In this document: positions 52,863 through 60,802 of the stretch, one piece after another | Layout: each line of letters begins with the position of its first letter | Position numbering within the stretch: position 1 is the first letter of the stretch | Origin: an uncultured bacterium | GTDB taxonomy: Bacteria; Armatimonadota; UBA5829 | Length of the DNA: 64,000 nucleotides | NCBI GenBank assembly: GCA_938074205.1 | Contig: CALJES010000013.1 | Location: forward strand, 1-64,000 | Direction of reading: 5' to 3' | The notes under the pieces: model-generated | What the model saw: only the letters and a program-made list of their open reading frames with translations | What the model was told of the DNA's origin: nothing | The model's database searches: none | Made by a program: the position numbers and the translations under genes

Positions 52863-53936
52863 TCACATAAACCTCTTCCCCGTCGCTTCTTCGTAGATTG
52901 CCAGAATGTTCTCCAGCGGAGTATCCGGCTGGATGCAGTGGGCTGGGGCGAAGATATAGCCGCCACCCTTGCCGATTACATCTATCCGATGGCGGGCCTC
53001 GGCTCGGCATTCCTCAACCGTCCCTCTCGGCAGTGTTTGCTGGGTGGAAATCATCCCGCAGTAAGTGAGTTTATCGCCGAATTCTCGCTTGAGCTCCTCA
53101 GGGTCCATACCGACAGGTTCCGGCTGAACGGAATCGAGAATGTCCAAGCCCATTTCGATCAATCGCGGTTGAAGCGCTCGGGTTGACCCACAAGAATGCA
53201 GCATCGCGTAGGCCCCGTAGTCGTGAGCCAGCTTAATAAACTTTTCCAATCGCGGGCGGAAGAACGTATCGAAGCAGGACGGGCTCATAGTGGGCCCCTT
53301 TTGTGTTCCCAGATCTTCGCCGAGACAGAGTATGTCTATTTCGCCTCCACCGGCTTCCAACCCTCGCCGGCAATACTCGTAATAGAAGTCTACGCGCTTA
53401 TCAATAATAGCAATACCTACCTCGTCACCCGTGGCAATATCCATCAACACCTGCGCCATCCCTCGCCCTCTGCCCACGCTGTTGATTATGTCCGGAATGC
53501 CCGCGCTTCCGAAGCACACGGCGTAGTCCTTGACTCGCTCGATCTGCTCAGGAATCACAGAGAAATCGTAGTCGTCCGGGCTGGGCCACCAGGGGTAGTT
53601 GATAACGTCATCCATTGTCTTAAGCTTCGCAAGAGATAGCTCCGTGGCTTCCAAATACTCTCCGCCCGCAGCGTTTCTAACCAGCGTGTAGCCGTTGCCC
53701 CAATCGTCGTAGGCCGCGATGTTCGACCCAGGCTCTGGTTGGCGGCGCTTCGGGCCGCCCACAGGACCGACACTACGGAAGTCAACCTCGAATACCTCTT
53801 CTATTGACTGCCCTCTGAAATAATCTTCCAGCTTCTTTCGCGCTTCTGGTGTCAGGTATATCTGTATGGGAGGTCTATCAGGCTCTACGTGGGATACAGC
53901 CATCTTGACGCGTTCTTTGGACTTGAGTTTCGACAT
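52863..53936 (-). CDS. Uroporphyrinogen decarboxylase-like methyltransferase (second)
   Basis: The ATG at 53936 has GGGAGGTG eight bases upstream and gives 357 residues. A longer frame without a ribosome site is rejected. GAYAMLHSCGSTRALQPRLIE near residue 240 is the URO-D/MtaA zinc-site motif. LDILDSVQPEPVGMDPEELK and GGGYIFAPAHCIQPDTP near the end are typical of the non-heme branch. It shares little sequence with the member at 22640, so they are probably not recent duplicates. It is divergent from the oligogalacturonate lyase gene. The substrate is unknown. Confidence 0.86.
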   Translation of the reverse strand: MSKLKSKERVKMAVSHVEPDRPPIQIYLTPEARKKLEDYFRGQSIEEVFEVDFRSVGPVGGPKRRQPEPGSNIAAYDDWGNGYTLVRNAAGGEYLEATELSLAKLKTMDDVINYPWWPSPDDYDFSVIPEQIERVKDYAVCFGSAGIPDIINSVGRGRGMAQVLMDIATGDEVGIAIIDKRVDFYYEYCRRGLEAGGGEIDILCLGEDLGTQKGPTMSPSCFDTFFRPRLEKFIKLAHDYGAYAMLHSCGSTRALQPRLIEMGLDILDSVQPEPVGMDPEELKREFGDKLTYCGMISTQQTLPRGTVEECRAEARHRIDVIGKGGGYIFAPAHCIQPDTPLENILAIYEEATGKRFM

Positions 53937-54063
53937 CAACAAAACACCTCCCGTCGACCGACTCCCGAAAGTAAAGTTACCTGACCATCTAGTCTTCTCC
54001 TGCAAGCTGCCAACGGCTTTCCCTAAGCCAGGCTACGACGTTACATTACAAAGCGCCGCCGTG

Positions 54064-54083
54064 ATTGCAACGCGCAATGCAAT
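54064..54083. promoter_or_regulatory. Dyad between divergent URO-D and lyase genes
   Basis: ATTGCA (54064-54069) and TGCAAT (54078-54083) form an inverted repeat with an overlapping TTGC-N5-GCAA dyad inside it. The position about 130 bases from either start fits an operator, for instance of a LacI-type regulator, but no regulator gene is near. Confidence 0.3.
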
Positions 54084-54198
54084 TTAAAATAGTTATTGCT
54101 TTTGTGCACCGCACTGTGTCACAATTAGTTCAGGTTCGCTGAGCGCTTATAGCAAGCAGCATGCGCATTAGGCGCAAATAACAAAGCAGGAGGCAGGC

Positions 54199-55395
54199 GT
54201 GGTGAAAGGAAATGTATTCCCAGCGGAGTTACGCACGTTCCGAGACGAGGTTACCGGTGCGCTTATCCATCAGCTAACAGATCACCTGTGTCATTCGAAC
54301 CATCTTTACTTCACACACTCGCCCTACTACGCCAGCGGGACGAAGATGCTTTTCCACTCTGACCGCGGAAACTCTCGAAACCTCTACGAGCTTGACCTCA
54401 CGAACTTCCAAATACGCCAGTTGACCGAATACGGTCCTGATGAGCCGGGGGTGGAACCCTTTGCCGCGTGCATAAATCCCGTCCGCGATGAGGCATTCTT
54501 CTGGGTAGGCCGGATGCTTAAGGCGATTGATCTTGCAACTCTAGAAGAACGCGAGCTGTGGGAAATGCCCGAAGGCGTGAGGTGTCTCACGCCGAACTGC
54601 AGCGCGGACGGTGCCTACGTATACTTTGCTGTCAATCCAATAATCACCGAGGGATTGCACATCGATAGGCTTACTAACCAACCATTTTCTCGAGACTATT
54701 GCCAAGCAAAACCCCACTGTTCAATCAAACGAATACCGACCGACGGCGGAGATGTTGAAACGATATGGGAAGAGGGCTGTTGGCTCGGACACGTAAACAC
54801 CTCTCCCAACGACCCACACTTGCTGACGTTTTGCCACGAGGGCCCCTGGGCTATGATCGATCAGCGCATCTGGGGACTTAATCCAACCAGGGGCACTGTT
54901 TGGAAGATCCGACCCCAGAATAAGGGCGAGATTATAGGACACGAATACTGGTTTGCAGACGGAACACGCGTGGGCTATCACGGTAGGGACGCAAAGGGCA
55001 GATTTATCTGGGGACACGCAGATCCGACAGGCGCCGGTTTTGTGGATTGTATGCTGCCGCGCAATTCGACTCATTTTCATAGCTTGGATGCGAGCCTCGT
55101 GGTAGGAGACGGCTCGGTTTTGGATCCTTACCTTATGCTGTGGCATTGGACGGGTGAGGGATACGAGGGACGACTGCTCGTACAGCACAGGTGTTCATTC
55201 CATGTGCAAAAGCTCCATTGCCATCCTGCAATAGTACCCCACTGGGTGCGATTTGGATTTGACCAGGAAAAAGCCGCCACTGCGCACAAGAGGCCCCGGT
55301 ATGTGATGTTCACGGCGGATATTGGCCCTTACGGAAACATCTTTGTAGTGGAGATCCCGCAGTTAGAAAGCCTGCCGCCCGTGTCAGAAACCTGA
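54199..55395 (+). CDS. ogl: Oligogalacturonate lyase (PL22 family)
   Basis: The 398-residue cytoplasmic enzyme resembles the seven-bladed propeller oligogalacturonate lyases. It splits short pectin oligomers by beta-elimination. DEVTGALIHQLTDHLCHSNHLYFTH near the N-terminus (shown in two parts: DEVTGALIHQ and LCHSNHLYFTH), WLGHVNTSPNDPHLLTFCHE near residue 195, and GHEYWFADGTRVGYHG near 250 carry family histidines that hold the catalytic Mn. It starts at GTG, with AGGAGG six bases upstream and a second GTG next to it. It is the clearest sign of pectin use in the window. Confidence 0.85.
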   Translation: MVKGNVFPAELRTFRDEVTGALIHQLTDHLCHSNHLYFTHSPYYASGTKMLFHSDRGNSRNLYELDLTNFQIRQLTEYGPDEPGVEPFAACINPVRDEAFFWVGRMLKAIDLATLEERELWEMPEGVRCLTPNCSADGAYVYFAVNPIITEGLHIDRLTNQPFSRDYCQAKPHCSIKRIPTDGGDVETIWEEGCWLGHVNTSPNDPHLLTFCHEGPWAMIDQRIWGLNPTRGTVWKIRPQNKGEIIGHEYWFADGTRVGYHGRDAKGRFIWGHADPTGAGFVDCMLPRNSTHFHSLDASLVVGDGSVLDPYLMLWHWTGEGYEGRLLVQHRCSFHVQKLHCHPAIVPHWVRFGFDQEKAATAHKRPRYVMFTADIGPYGNIFVVEIPQLESLPPVSET

Positions 55396-55435
55396 GATCC
55401 CGTCGCAAGCCCAGCGTGATGCCCTGGTGCGCGGT

Positions 55436-55464
55436 TTGACTTTTGAATTCGTGGGCTCTAGACT
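55436..55464 (+). promoter_or_regulatory. Promoter of the secreted HDxGHR protein gene
   Basis: TTGACT (55436-55441) and TAGACT (55459-55464) are spaced by 17 bases. This places the transcript start near 55471 and supports the ATG at 55499 over a longer frame that begins before the promoter. Confidence 0.6.
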
Positions 55465-55498
55465 GGAGGCAAGTACACGAAACCGGAGGGTCTTCCTA

Positions 55499-56527
55499 AT
55501 GAAGTTGTTCATTGCTGTTGCGTATGCGGCCGCGTTGTTATTGAGTGTAACGTCTGGGGCGGTCACCAAAGAATCGGCTGCGCGCGCCAAGCCTTTTGAA
55601 GTAAAAGTTTTGGTGTTGAATTTCGACCCAATTATCCCTAGTGAGGGCGGTAAGCGGCTGCATGAGGTATGTAATTGGAACGATCCTCGCAAGCTTGCCG
55701 AAGGTTACATAGCCGACATAAAAGAGGCAAGCCACGGGTTAGTCAACTACAAGATAGTCGAATGGAAGGACATCGATACGTTCCACACCAAGATAGACGG
55801 CTTCACCTACACACCTGAGCAATACATGCAATGCCATCGCACTGGTAAGGGCTGGCACCAGCCGGATACTGCCGACTACGTTAAGACCTTCAAAGACTTC
55901 GGGATCCTGCCGCGGATAGACTCTGGCGAGATCGACGAGGTTTGGTTTATGGGAGGGCCTTACTTTGGTTATTGCGAGAGCGCTATGGCAGGTCCCGGCG
56001 CATTTTACATCAACGGTGACGTATACGATAAAGTCCCTTGTAAGCGCGCATTCGTGATTATGGGCTTCAACTACGAACGCGGCGTCGCAGAAATGATTCA
56101 CGATTTGGGCCACCGCACGGAGGCAACAATGTCCCGCATATACGGAGGATGGCGAGCTGAGAAACTGAATACAAACTGGGCTCGCTTCGCGTCGAACGTG
56201 TGGCAGTCAGGCAGCGCAGGTGTAGGAAGTTGCCACGTGCCCGCCAACGGAGAAAGCCACTACGACTACGCCAATCCTCGCAAAGTGCTCAGCGACGCGG
56301 ACGACTGGTTGAACTACCCCAAACTGACAGGCAAGAAGACCCTGGTCTCCTGTGAGAACTGGGGAGGTCCGGACTACCAGCGCAATTATCTGAAGTGGTT
56401 CTTTTATAGGCTCCCACACGCTCCAGGCTGGAACAAGGACGGCCGGCTGAACAATTGGTGGGAATACATATTCCACTTCAACGATTATGACGAGCGCGGC
56501 AGAGTGAAGCAGCAGAAGAAGAAATAA
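55499..56527 (+). CDS. Secreted protein with HDxGHR motif
   Basis: The 342-residue protein has a signal peptide (MKLFIAVAYAAALLLSVTSGAV) and GGAGG upstream of the ATG. VKVLVLNFDPIIPSEGGKRL opens the mature part. IDEVWFMGGPYFGYCESAMAG lies near residue 140 (shown in part: IDEVWFMGGPYFGYCES). The most striking part is NYERGVAEMIHDLGHRTEAT near 195-208, which could be a metal site (HxxGHR with nearby Glu). SCHVPANGESHYDY and a WWEYIFHFNDYD ending follow. It resembles uncharacterised secreted proteins associated with polysaccharide degraders. I cannot assign a reaction. Confidence 0.7.
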   Translation: MKLFIAVAYAAALLLSVTSGAVTKESAARAKPFEVKVLVLNFDPIIPSEGGKRLHEVCNWNDPRKLAEGYIADIKEASHGLVNYKIVEWKDIDTFHTKIDGFTYTPEQYMQCHRTGKGWHQPDTADYVKTFKDFGILPRIDSGEIDEVWFMGGPYFGYCESAMAGPGAFYINGDVYDKVPCKRAFVIMGFNYERGVAEMIHDLGHRTEATMSRIYGGWRAEKLNTNWARFASNVWQSGSAGVGSCHVPANGESHYDYANPRKVLSDADDWLNYPKLTGKKTLVSCENWGGPDYQRNYLKWFFYRLPHAPGWNKDGRLNNWWEYIFHFNDYDERGRVKQQKKK

Positions 56528-56537
56528 CAACGCGCCA

Positions 56538-56560
56538 GCGCGGGATACGCGAGAGCCCGC
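56538..56560. terminator. G/C-rich hairpin between convergent genes
   Basis: CGCGGG (56538-56543) pairs with CCCGCG (56555-56560) ten bases after the secreted protein stop. No T run follows. The remainder of the 168-base gap shows no gene. Confidence 0.35.
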
Positions 56561-56695
56561 GACGTCAAGCCAGCTAGGAACCAAACGTCGAACGTGGCCC
56601 CTGTTTCTGGACGCAACCACCCGGCTGATCTTAATTCAGAACTCCCTGTCTCCTACGTCCTTAGCCGCGGCATTTGCCGCCCCCTACTAAATCGG

Positions 56696-59600
56696 CTAAT
56701 CGGAAATATGGAAGCGAACTGTGGGAGACTTCACGAGTATCCTAGGTTCGCCCCAAGCTGCCCAGTCAGAATTGGAGTTATCGTTTGGCCCTACGTCCGT
56801 GATGAACTTCAGAGCAACCCTTCTGCCTTTAAATGCGGAAAGATCAATCGACGCTTCCTTCCACTGCCGCTTAGCCCACAGCTCGCTGAAAAGCTCCTGC
56901 TCCTTGGCAGCCTCATCTATTAAGCATATCTTGAACAGCACGCCGTCTGAGAGATCGCCGCCATCTCTTATACCAATGGATGTGCGCAGCTCGCATTCGG
57001 TATCGGGAAGTTGGATGAATCTGGTTTTTCCCCAAGAGTATCCGACCCCACCGATCCACGGCGGATGAGCAAATATGCCGAGCTTAGTCACGCCTCCGCA
57101 CGGCAAGTTTTCGACGTTGAATGTTGCGCCACTTGCTGAGTTCGGCCCCACCTCGTCGCCCCCGCGCAGCGCATAGCCGAAGCTGAAGCCGCCTGGATCC
57201 GAAAGATCCCAAACCGTCGGGTATATCACCTCCGAGCTCACCCGAAACTCCTTTACAGCACTAAACTCGCCTAAGGATGCCCGAATTATCAACGTGTCGG
57301 CGACCGAGCGCGCTTCTCCGCTAACGCCAAATATCAAGTTGCAGGGGTTCTGATCATCAAGTGCAACGGTCAAGCCGGAGCTCGCATCACCCAAAGCGAA
57401 TTTGATCTCCGGCCTGCCTTCTTGGGCAAGGTTGCTGCGCACATCTAACCGAAAACGTCCCTCGTCACACGGCTCTAGGCTTATTTCGAACGGTGCGACC
57501 ACTGTCAGCACACCCCACCCAATAGATTCAACACCATCGGACCACCTAACGCGGGCCCACACCCAAATCCGACTACCGATACCCGCCGAATTCGGTACCG
57601 CAATGCGAAAACGGGCTCGCGTCCCGTCTTGGCGTGAGCCGATGAGTGGGTGCAAGGCATCTTCGGTCCCCTCAATTCCAACTGTAATCTCGTCCGCTCG
57701 CGCCGAAGCAACTACCGGTATTATTACCTCGCCTGAAACGGCCTCGCCCGGAACGCCACAACTACGTTCCAAACGCACAACTAGTTCGCGCGTCGCCAAT
57801 TGGTCAAACGCAGGCGTAAGCACATATTTTCGCGCCGCCTTCATTGTCTTGAACCACACCAAGCCATCCTGTGTGCGGCGAACCTCAACATTCCCGAGCG
57901 GCTTGTCTTCCTCGTCAAACGCGGTGCATCGGCAGGGGAACACGCCAGCAAGCCCGATTTCATCATTGCCGTAAATATCGATCACTTCTACCGACTTCGG
58001 CGAGCGCCGCACCGCAATAGATCCTTTTGCTGCTAGACCCCCAAATGTTGTAGGAGCCCCGCGTCCGTCCAGGTACTCGTACTCTGGCGATTTCACATAG
58101 TCTACTCGCCTTCCGTTGACAAGTGCGGAAAACTCTTCGAAATCTGTGCTAGGGTGCAACGCCCACCAGCCCCAAGTAGGCAAATCTATACCGGCACCAG
58201 TGGGAAGGCGGACAGTCCACGTGCTGCCAGAACCATTCACAAAGACCTCCAAGCCGTTCTCGTAGACTACGTGCAGGCGGGAGTCGTTTATTATGCCGGT
58301 CGCAATAGCCCGAGAAGGGCTAACAAAGCGACCTTCTGCATCGGCGTACTCGATCTTGACTGGTGCCTGCAAAGCATAGCGCTTTTGCAGCTGCTGAAGC
58401 ATATAGTAAGACCGGCAGGTGCGCTCGATGCCGTAGCCTTCCTCTACAAGCCAGCCTATGTGACCGTAAGCGATAGTAGCGGCTATGAAATGGTCTATCG
58501 ATTGCTCGAGTCTTTCCGGCTTGTCCCAACCTGGCTCCCTGAAGAAGCTCGAAGTCCAGGGCATGCCTATATCCAGCTCTAGAGGGTGAATCTTCAGCAA
58601 ATCGAATACCACGTTGAGCGGCTCCTTTGACAGGTCAGCAGAACCGTAGCACAGACCGTAGTTGCCGGTTGCCAGTCCGGCATAAAGCCATTGGAACGTG
58701 CCTTCCGACCAAGTTGGTCCATATACTTTCTGATCGTTGAGCAGGAGTTCGCCGTAGGCGTAAAATGTGGCCGCGAAGGTGCCCGCTCCCGGCACTCGAG
58801 CATCAAAATCCGTGTAACCCCATGGCGACGCAGCAGTCTGAACATCGGTGTACGCCGCGTTTGACCCAAACTTTTTCTTGATTATAGGCGCGAGCTTCTC
58901 TTCGTACTCAACAGCGCGAGATGGCTTTAGTGCATAACATCGGGGCCAAGCAGGTCTAAGCTGACCGTCGGGCGTGCGCTGAACGTTATCCTCGCTCCAG
59001 TACTCGTTTACGGGCGCGAAATCGCAGTAGTTTGTGTATAGCCCTGCCAGCCAGCCCAAAGACTTCTGCTTAGCGATATACTCCTTGAGGGCTTTGTCGC
59101 CACCTTTGCCTGGGGCTGCCTTCGTGCGAAGTGTGAAGCTCTCGCCACCGTCGCGCCAGGTGTTTTCGTGGTTACATTGAGTGAGCTTTTCTATCCCGTA
59201 GGATCTCAGCTTTCGCGAACGCTCGTGCTGCTTAGTGTAGTCGTCGGGGCCCCAGCTCTCCTGCCAAAGCCTTTCGCCCGCCAAATCCCCATAAGGAGTC
59301 TTCGGGTTTGGTATCGTCGGCAGAGTTTCTTCGAATATCGGCGATATCGTCAGAAACACTCGCTCGAATAGGTCATTGCGCTTGCCGTCAGTTTTGGGCA
59401 CGTATCTGACGCCGCCGTTGATTTTGGCCGATGTGTCTCGAACCCATTCTTCGGACCACAGCACAGACCCATTAGATCGATACCAGTCGACCCACACGGA
59501 TGCAAAAATTGCCCCATCTGGTCCATCCCAGCAAACAACCCTGGGGTCACGGCCACCGCCAAGAGTGATATATGGAATCCTGACCAACCTCGGATTGGCC

Positions 59601-60745
59601 AAGTCTGCTATTTCTCCCAGAGCGACTCCGCCGGCCTGCCCACCTCGACACTCGAAATCGATCACAAGGGATTTCTGCCAGATTCGAAATCTGTACGTGG
59701 CTAGGATGCCGTTGAGGTCGAATGTGGCGGTCAGGACGTTGTGGGAAAGCGATGACGATACCAGCTTACCTTTCGCAAGGGTGCCGTCAGCCAACTCGAT
59801 CCCGCCCTTTGCCATAGGCACGCAGACTTTCCTTCCGTTAAGGTAGGCCTTTATTTCTCCCAGGTCGCCTGTCTTCGGATGATAGACGTACTTTATCTGG
59901 CAGTCTCTGCCTGAATATCCGAACTCGTATCGGTCAGGCGAAGGGTTTGCTGTCCAGGTGGCAAAGTCTTGCTCGAGGTTTGAGGGCAGTATGGTTTCCT
60001 CGCGGGTGGGAAAAGGAAGCACACCCGGGCCAGTGTTAAGCCCGGGGCTTTGACCTTCTGGCAGCTGCAGATTGCGCCTGGGCCTGGGCTTGAAACGAAG
60101 CGGCTTAAGTTGCTCCTTGTAGAAATAGATGGAGTCTAGGTAAATTGACCGCGGCTCGGAGTTTGTTATGCCGCGCACTTCGATGCCGGAAAAATACCAT
60201 CCCTGCCTAGTTTCGGCGAGTTTTCTATGTACAAGCCACCATTCCTTCCACCGCATACGGGTAAGACTAACAACATCTTCTCTACCCTGGCCGTCGCGCA
60301 GCAAAACAAACAGGTCTATCTGGGGAGTCCCCGGCTCGGGTGCCCATTCCCAAAGGTTTCCGTAGATCCACATGCTCACGCAATCAAACGGGTTCTGGAT
60401 AGGTATAGGCTCAGGCGGTCTTAGCACAAGTCTGCCGCCATCGGTGGTACCGGTGTAAGTGAGTTTGCCGACGTACTCGCCCCAAAGCTGCTGTTCGCGC
60501 GTGCGAACCAGTTCGCCATCTGCCCCGCCGAAACACTGCACAGTCCATCCCGAAAGATCCTCGAACCCAAACAGCGGCACACGGTCTTCCTTTCGACCTT
60601 CCATTTCGTAAGGACGCCCGCCAGGCCTTACGGGCTGGCTGGGCTGGTTCAAAGCGGGTTTCAAGGTCATCGGGGGTTCCTCCGAAGCTGCTGCAAAGCA
60701 AACCGATAACTCAGAGAGCAAAAGAGCGATCATTTTCATGTTCAT
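56696..60745 (-). CDS. Large secreted glycosidase-like protein
   Basis: The 1349-residue protein starts at ATG 60745, nine bases after GGGGAGG, and has a signal peptide (MIALLLSELSVCFAAA). Residues 40-200 look like a beta-sandwich sugar-binding module (FGFEDLSGWTVQCFGGADGE). Residues 480-850 resemble a barrel of a GH101/DUF5696-like type (RLWQESWGPDDY, AAYTDVQTAASPWGYTDFDA). Ig-like domains follow at about 1000-1180. The C-terminal 170 residues resemble an NPCBM-type module (GGVTKLGIFAHPPWIGGVGY). The Asp/Glu of the YTDVQ region may be catalytic. It is downstream of, and probably cotranscribed with, the DUF6785-like gene. The substrate is unknown. Confidence 0.75.
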   Translation of the reverse strand: MNMKMIALLLSELSVCFAAASEEPPMTLKPALNQPSQPVRPGGRPYEMEGRKEDRVPLFGFEDLSGWTVQCFGGADGELVRTREQQLWGEYVGKLTYTGTTDGGRLVLRPPEPIPIQNPFDCVSMWIYGNLWEWAPEPGTPQIDLFVLLRDGQGREDVVSLTRMRWKEWWLVHRKLAETRQGWYFSGIEVRGITNSEPRSIYLDSIYFYKEQLKPLRFKPRPRRNLQLPEGQSPGLNTGPGVLPFPTREETILPSNLEQDFATWTANPSPDRYEFGYSGRDCQIKYVYHPKTGDLGEIKAYLNGRKVCVPMAKGGIELADGTLAKGKLVSSSLSHNVLTATFDLNGILATYRFRIWQKSLVIDFECRGGQAGGVALGEIADLANPRLVRIPYITLGGGRDPRVVCWDGPDGAIFASVWVDWYRSNGSVLWSEEWVRDTSAKINGGVRYVPKTDGKRNDLFERVFLTISPIFEETLPTIPNPKTPYGDLAGERLWQESWGPDDYTKQHERSRKLRSYGIEKLTQCNHENTWRDGGESFTLRTKAAPGKGGDKALKEYIAKQKSLGWLAGLYTNYCDFAPVNEYWSEDNVQRTPDGQLRPAWPRCYALKPSRAVEYEEKLAPIIKKKFGSNAAYTDVQTAASPWGYTDFDARVPGAGTFAATFYAYGELLLNDQKVYGPTWSEGTFQWLYAGLATGNYGLCYGSADLSKEPLNVVFDLLKIHPLELDIGMPWTSSFFREPGWDKPERLEQSIDHFIAATIAYGHIGWLVEEGYGIERTCRSYYMLQQLQKRYALQAPVKIEYADAEGRFVSPSRAIATGIINDSRLHVVYENGLEVFVNGSGSTWTVRLPTGAGIDLPTWGWWALHPSTDFEEFSALVNGRRVDYVKSPEYEYLDGRGAPTTFGGLAAKGSIAVRRSPKSVEVIDIYGNDEIGLAGVFPCRCTAFDEEDKPLGNVEVRRTQDGLVWFKTMKAARKYVLTPAFDQLATRELVVRLERSCGVPGEAVSGEVIIPVVASARADEITVGIEGTEDALHPLIGSRQDGTRARFRIAVPNSAGIGSRIWVWARVRWSDGVESIGWGVLTVVAPFEISLEPCDEGRFRLDVRSNLAQEGRPEIKFALGDASSGLTVALDDQNPCNLIFGVSGEARSVADTLIIRASLGEFSAVKEFRVSSEVIYPTVWDLSDPGGFSFGYALRGGDEVGPNSASGATFNVENLPCGGVTKLGIFAHPPWIGGVGYSWGKTRFIQLPDTECELRTSIGIRDGGDLSDGVLFKICLIDEAAKEQELFSELWAKRQWKEASIDLSAFKGRRVALKFITDVGPNDNSNSDWAAWGEPRILVKSPTVRFHISD

Positions 60746-60802
60746 GCACAACTACCTCCCCAAAAGCACGTCCATGCCTACCCACCGTAGCACGACAGAT
60801 TC

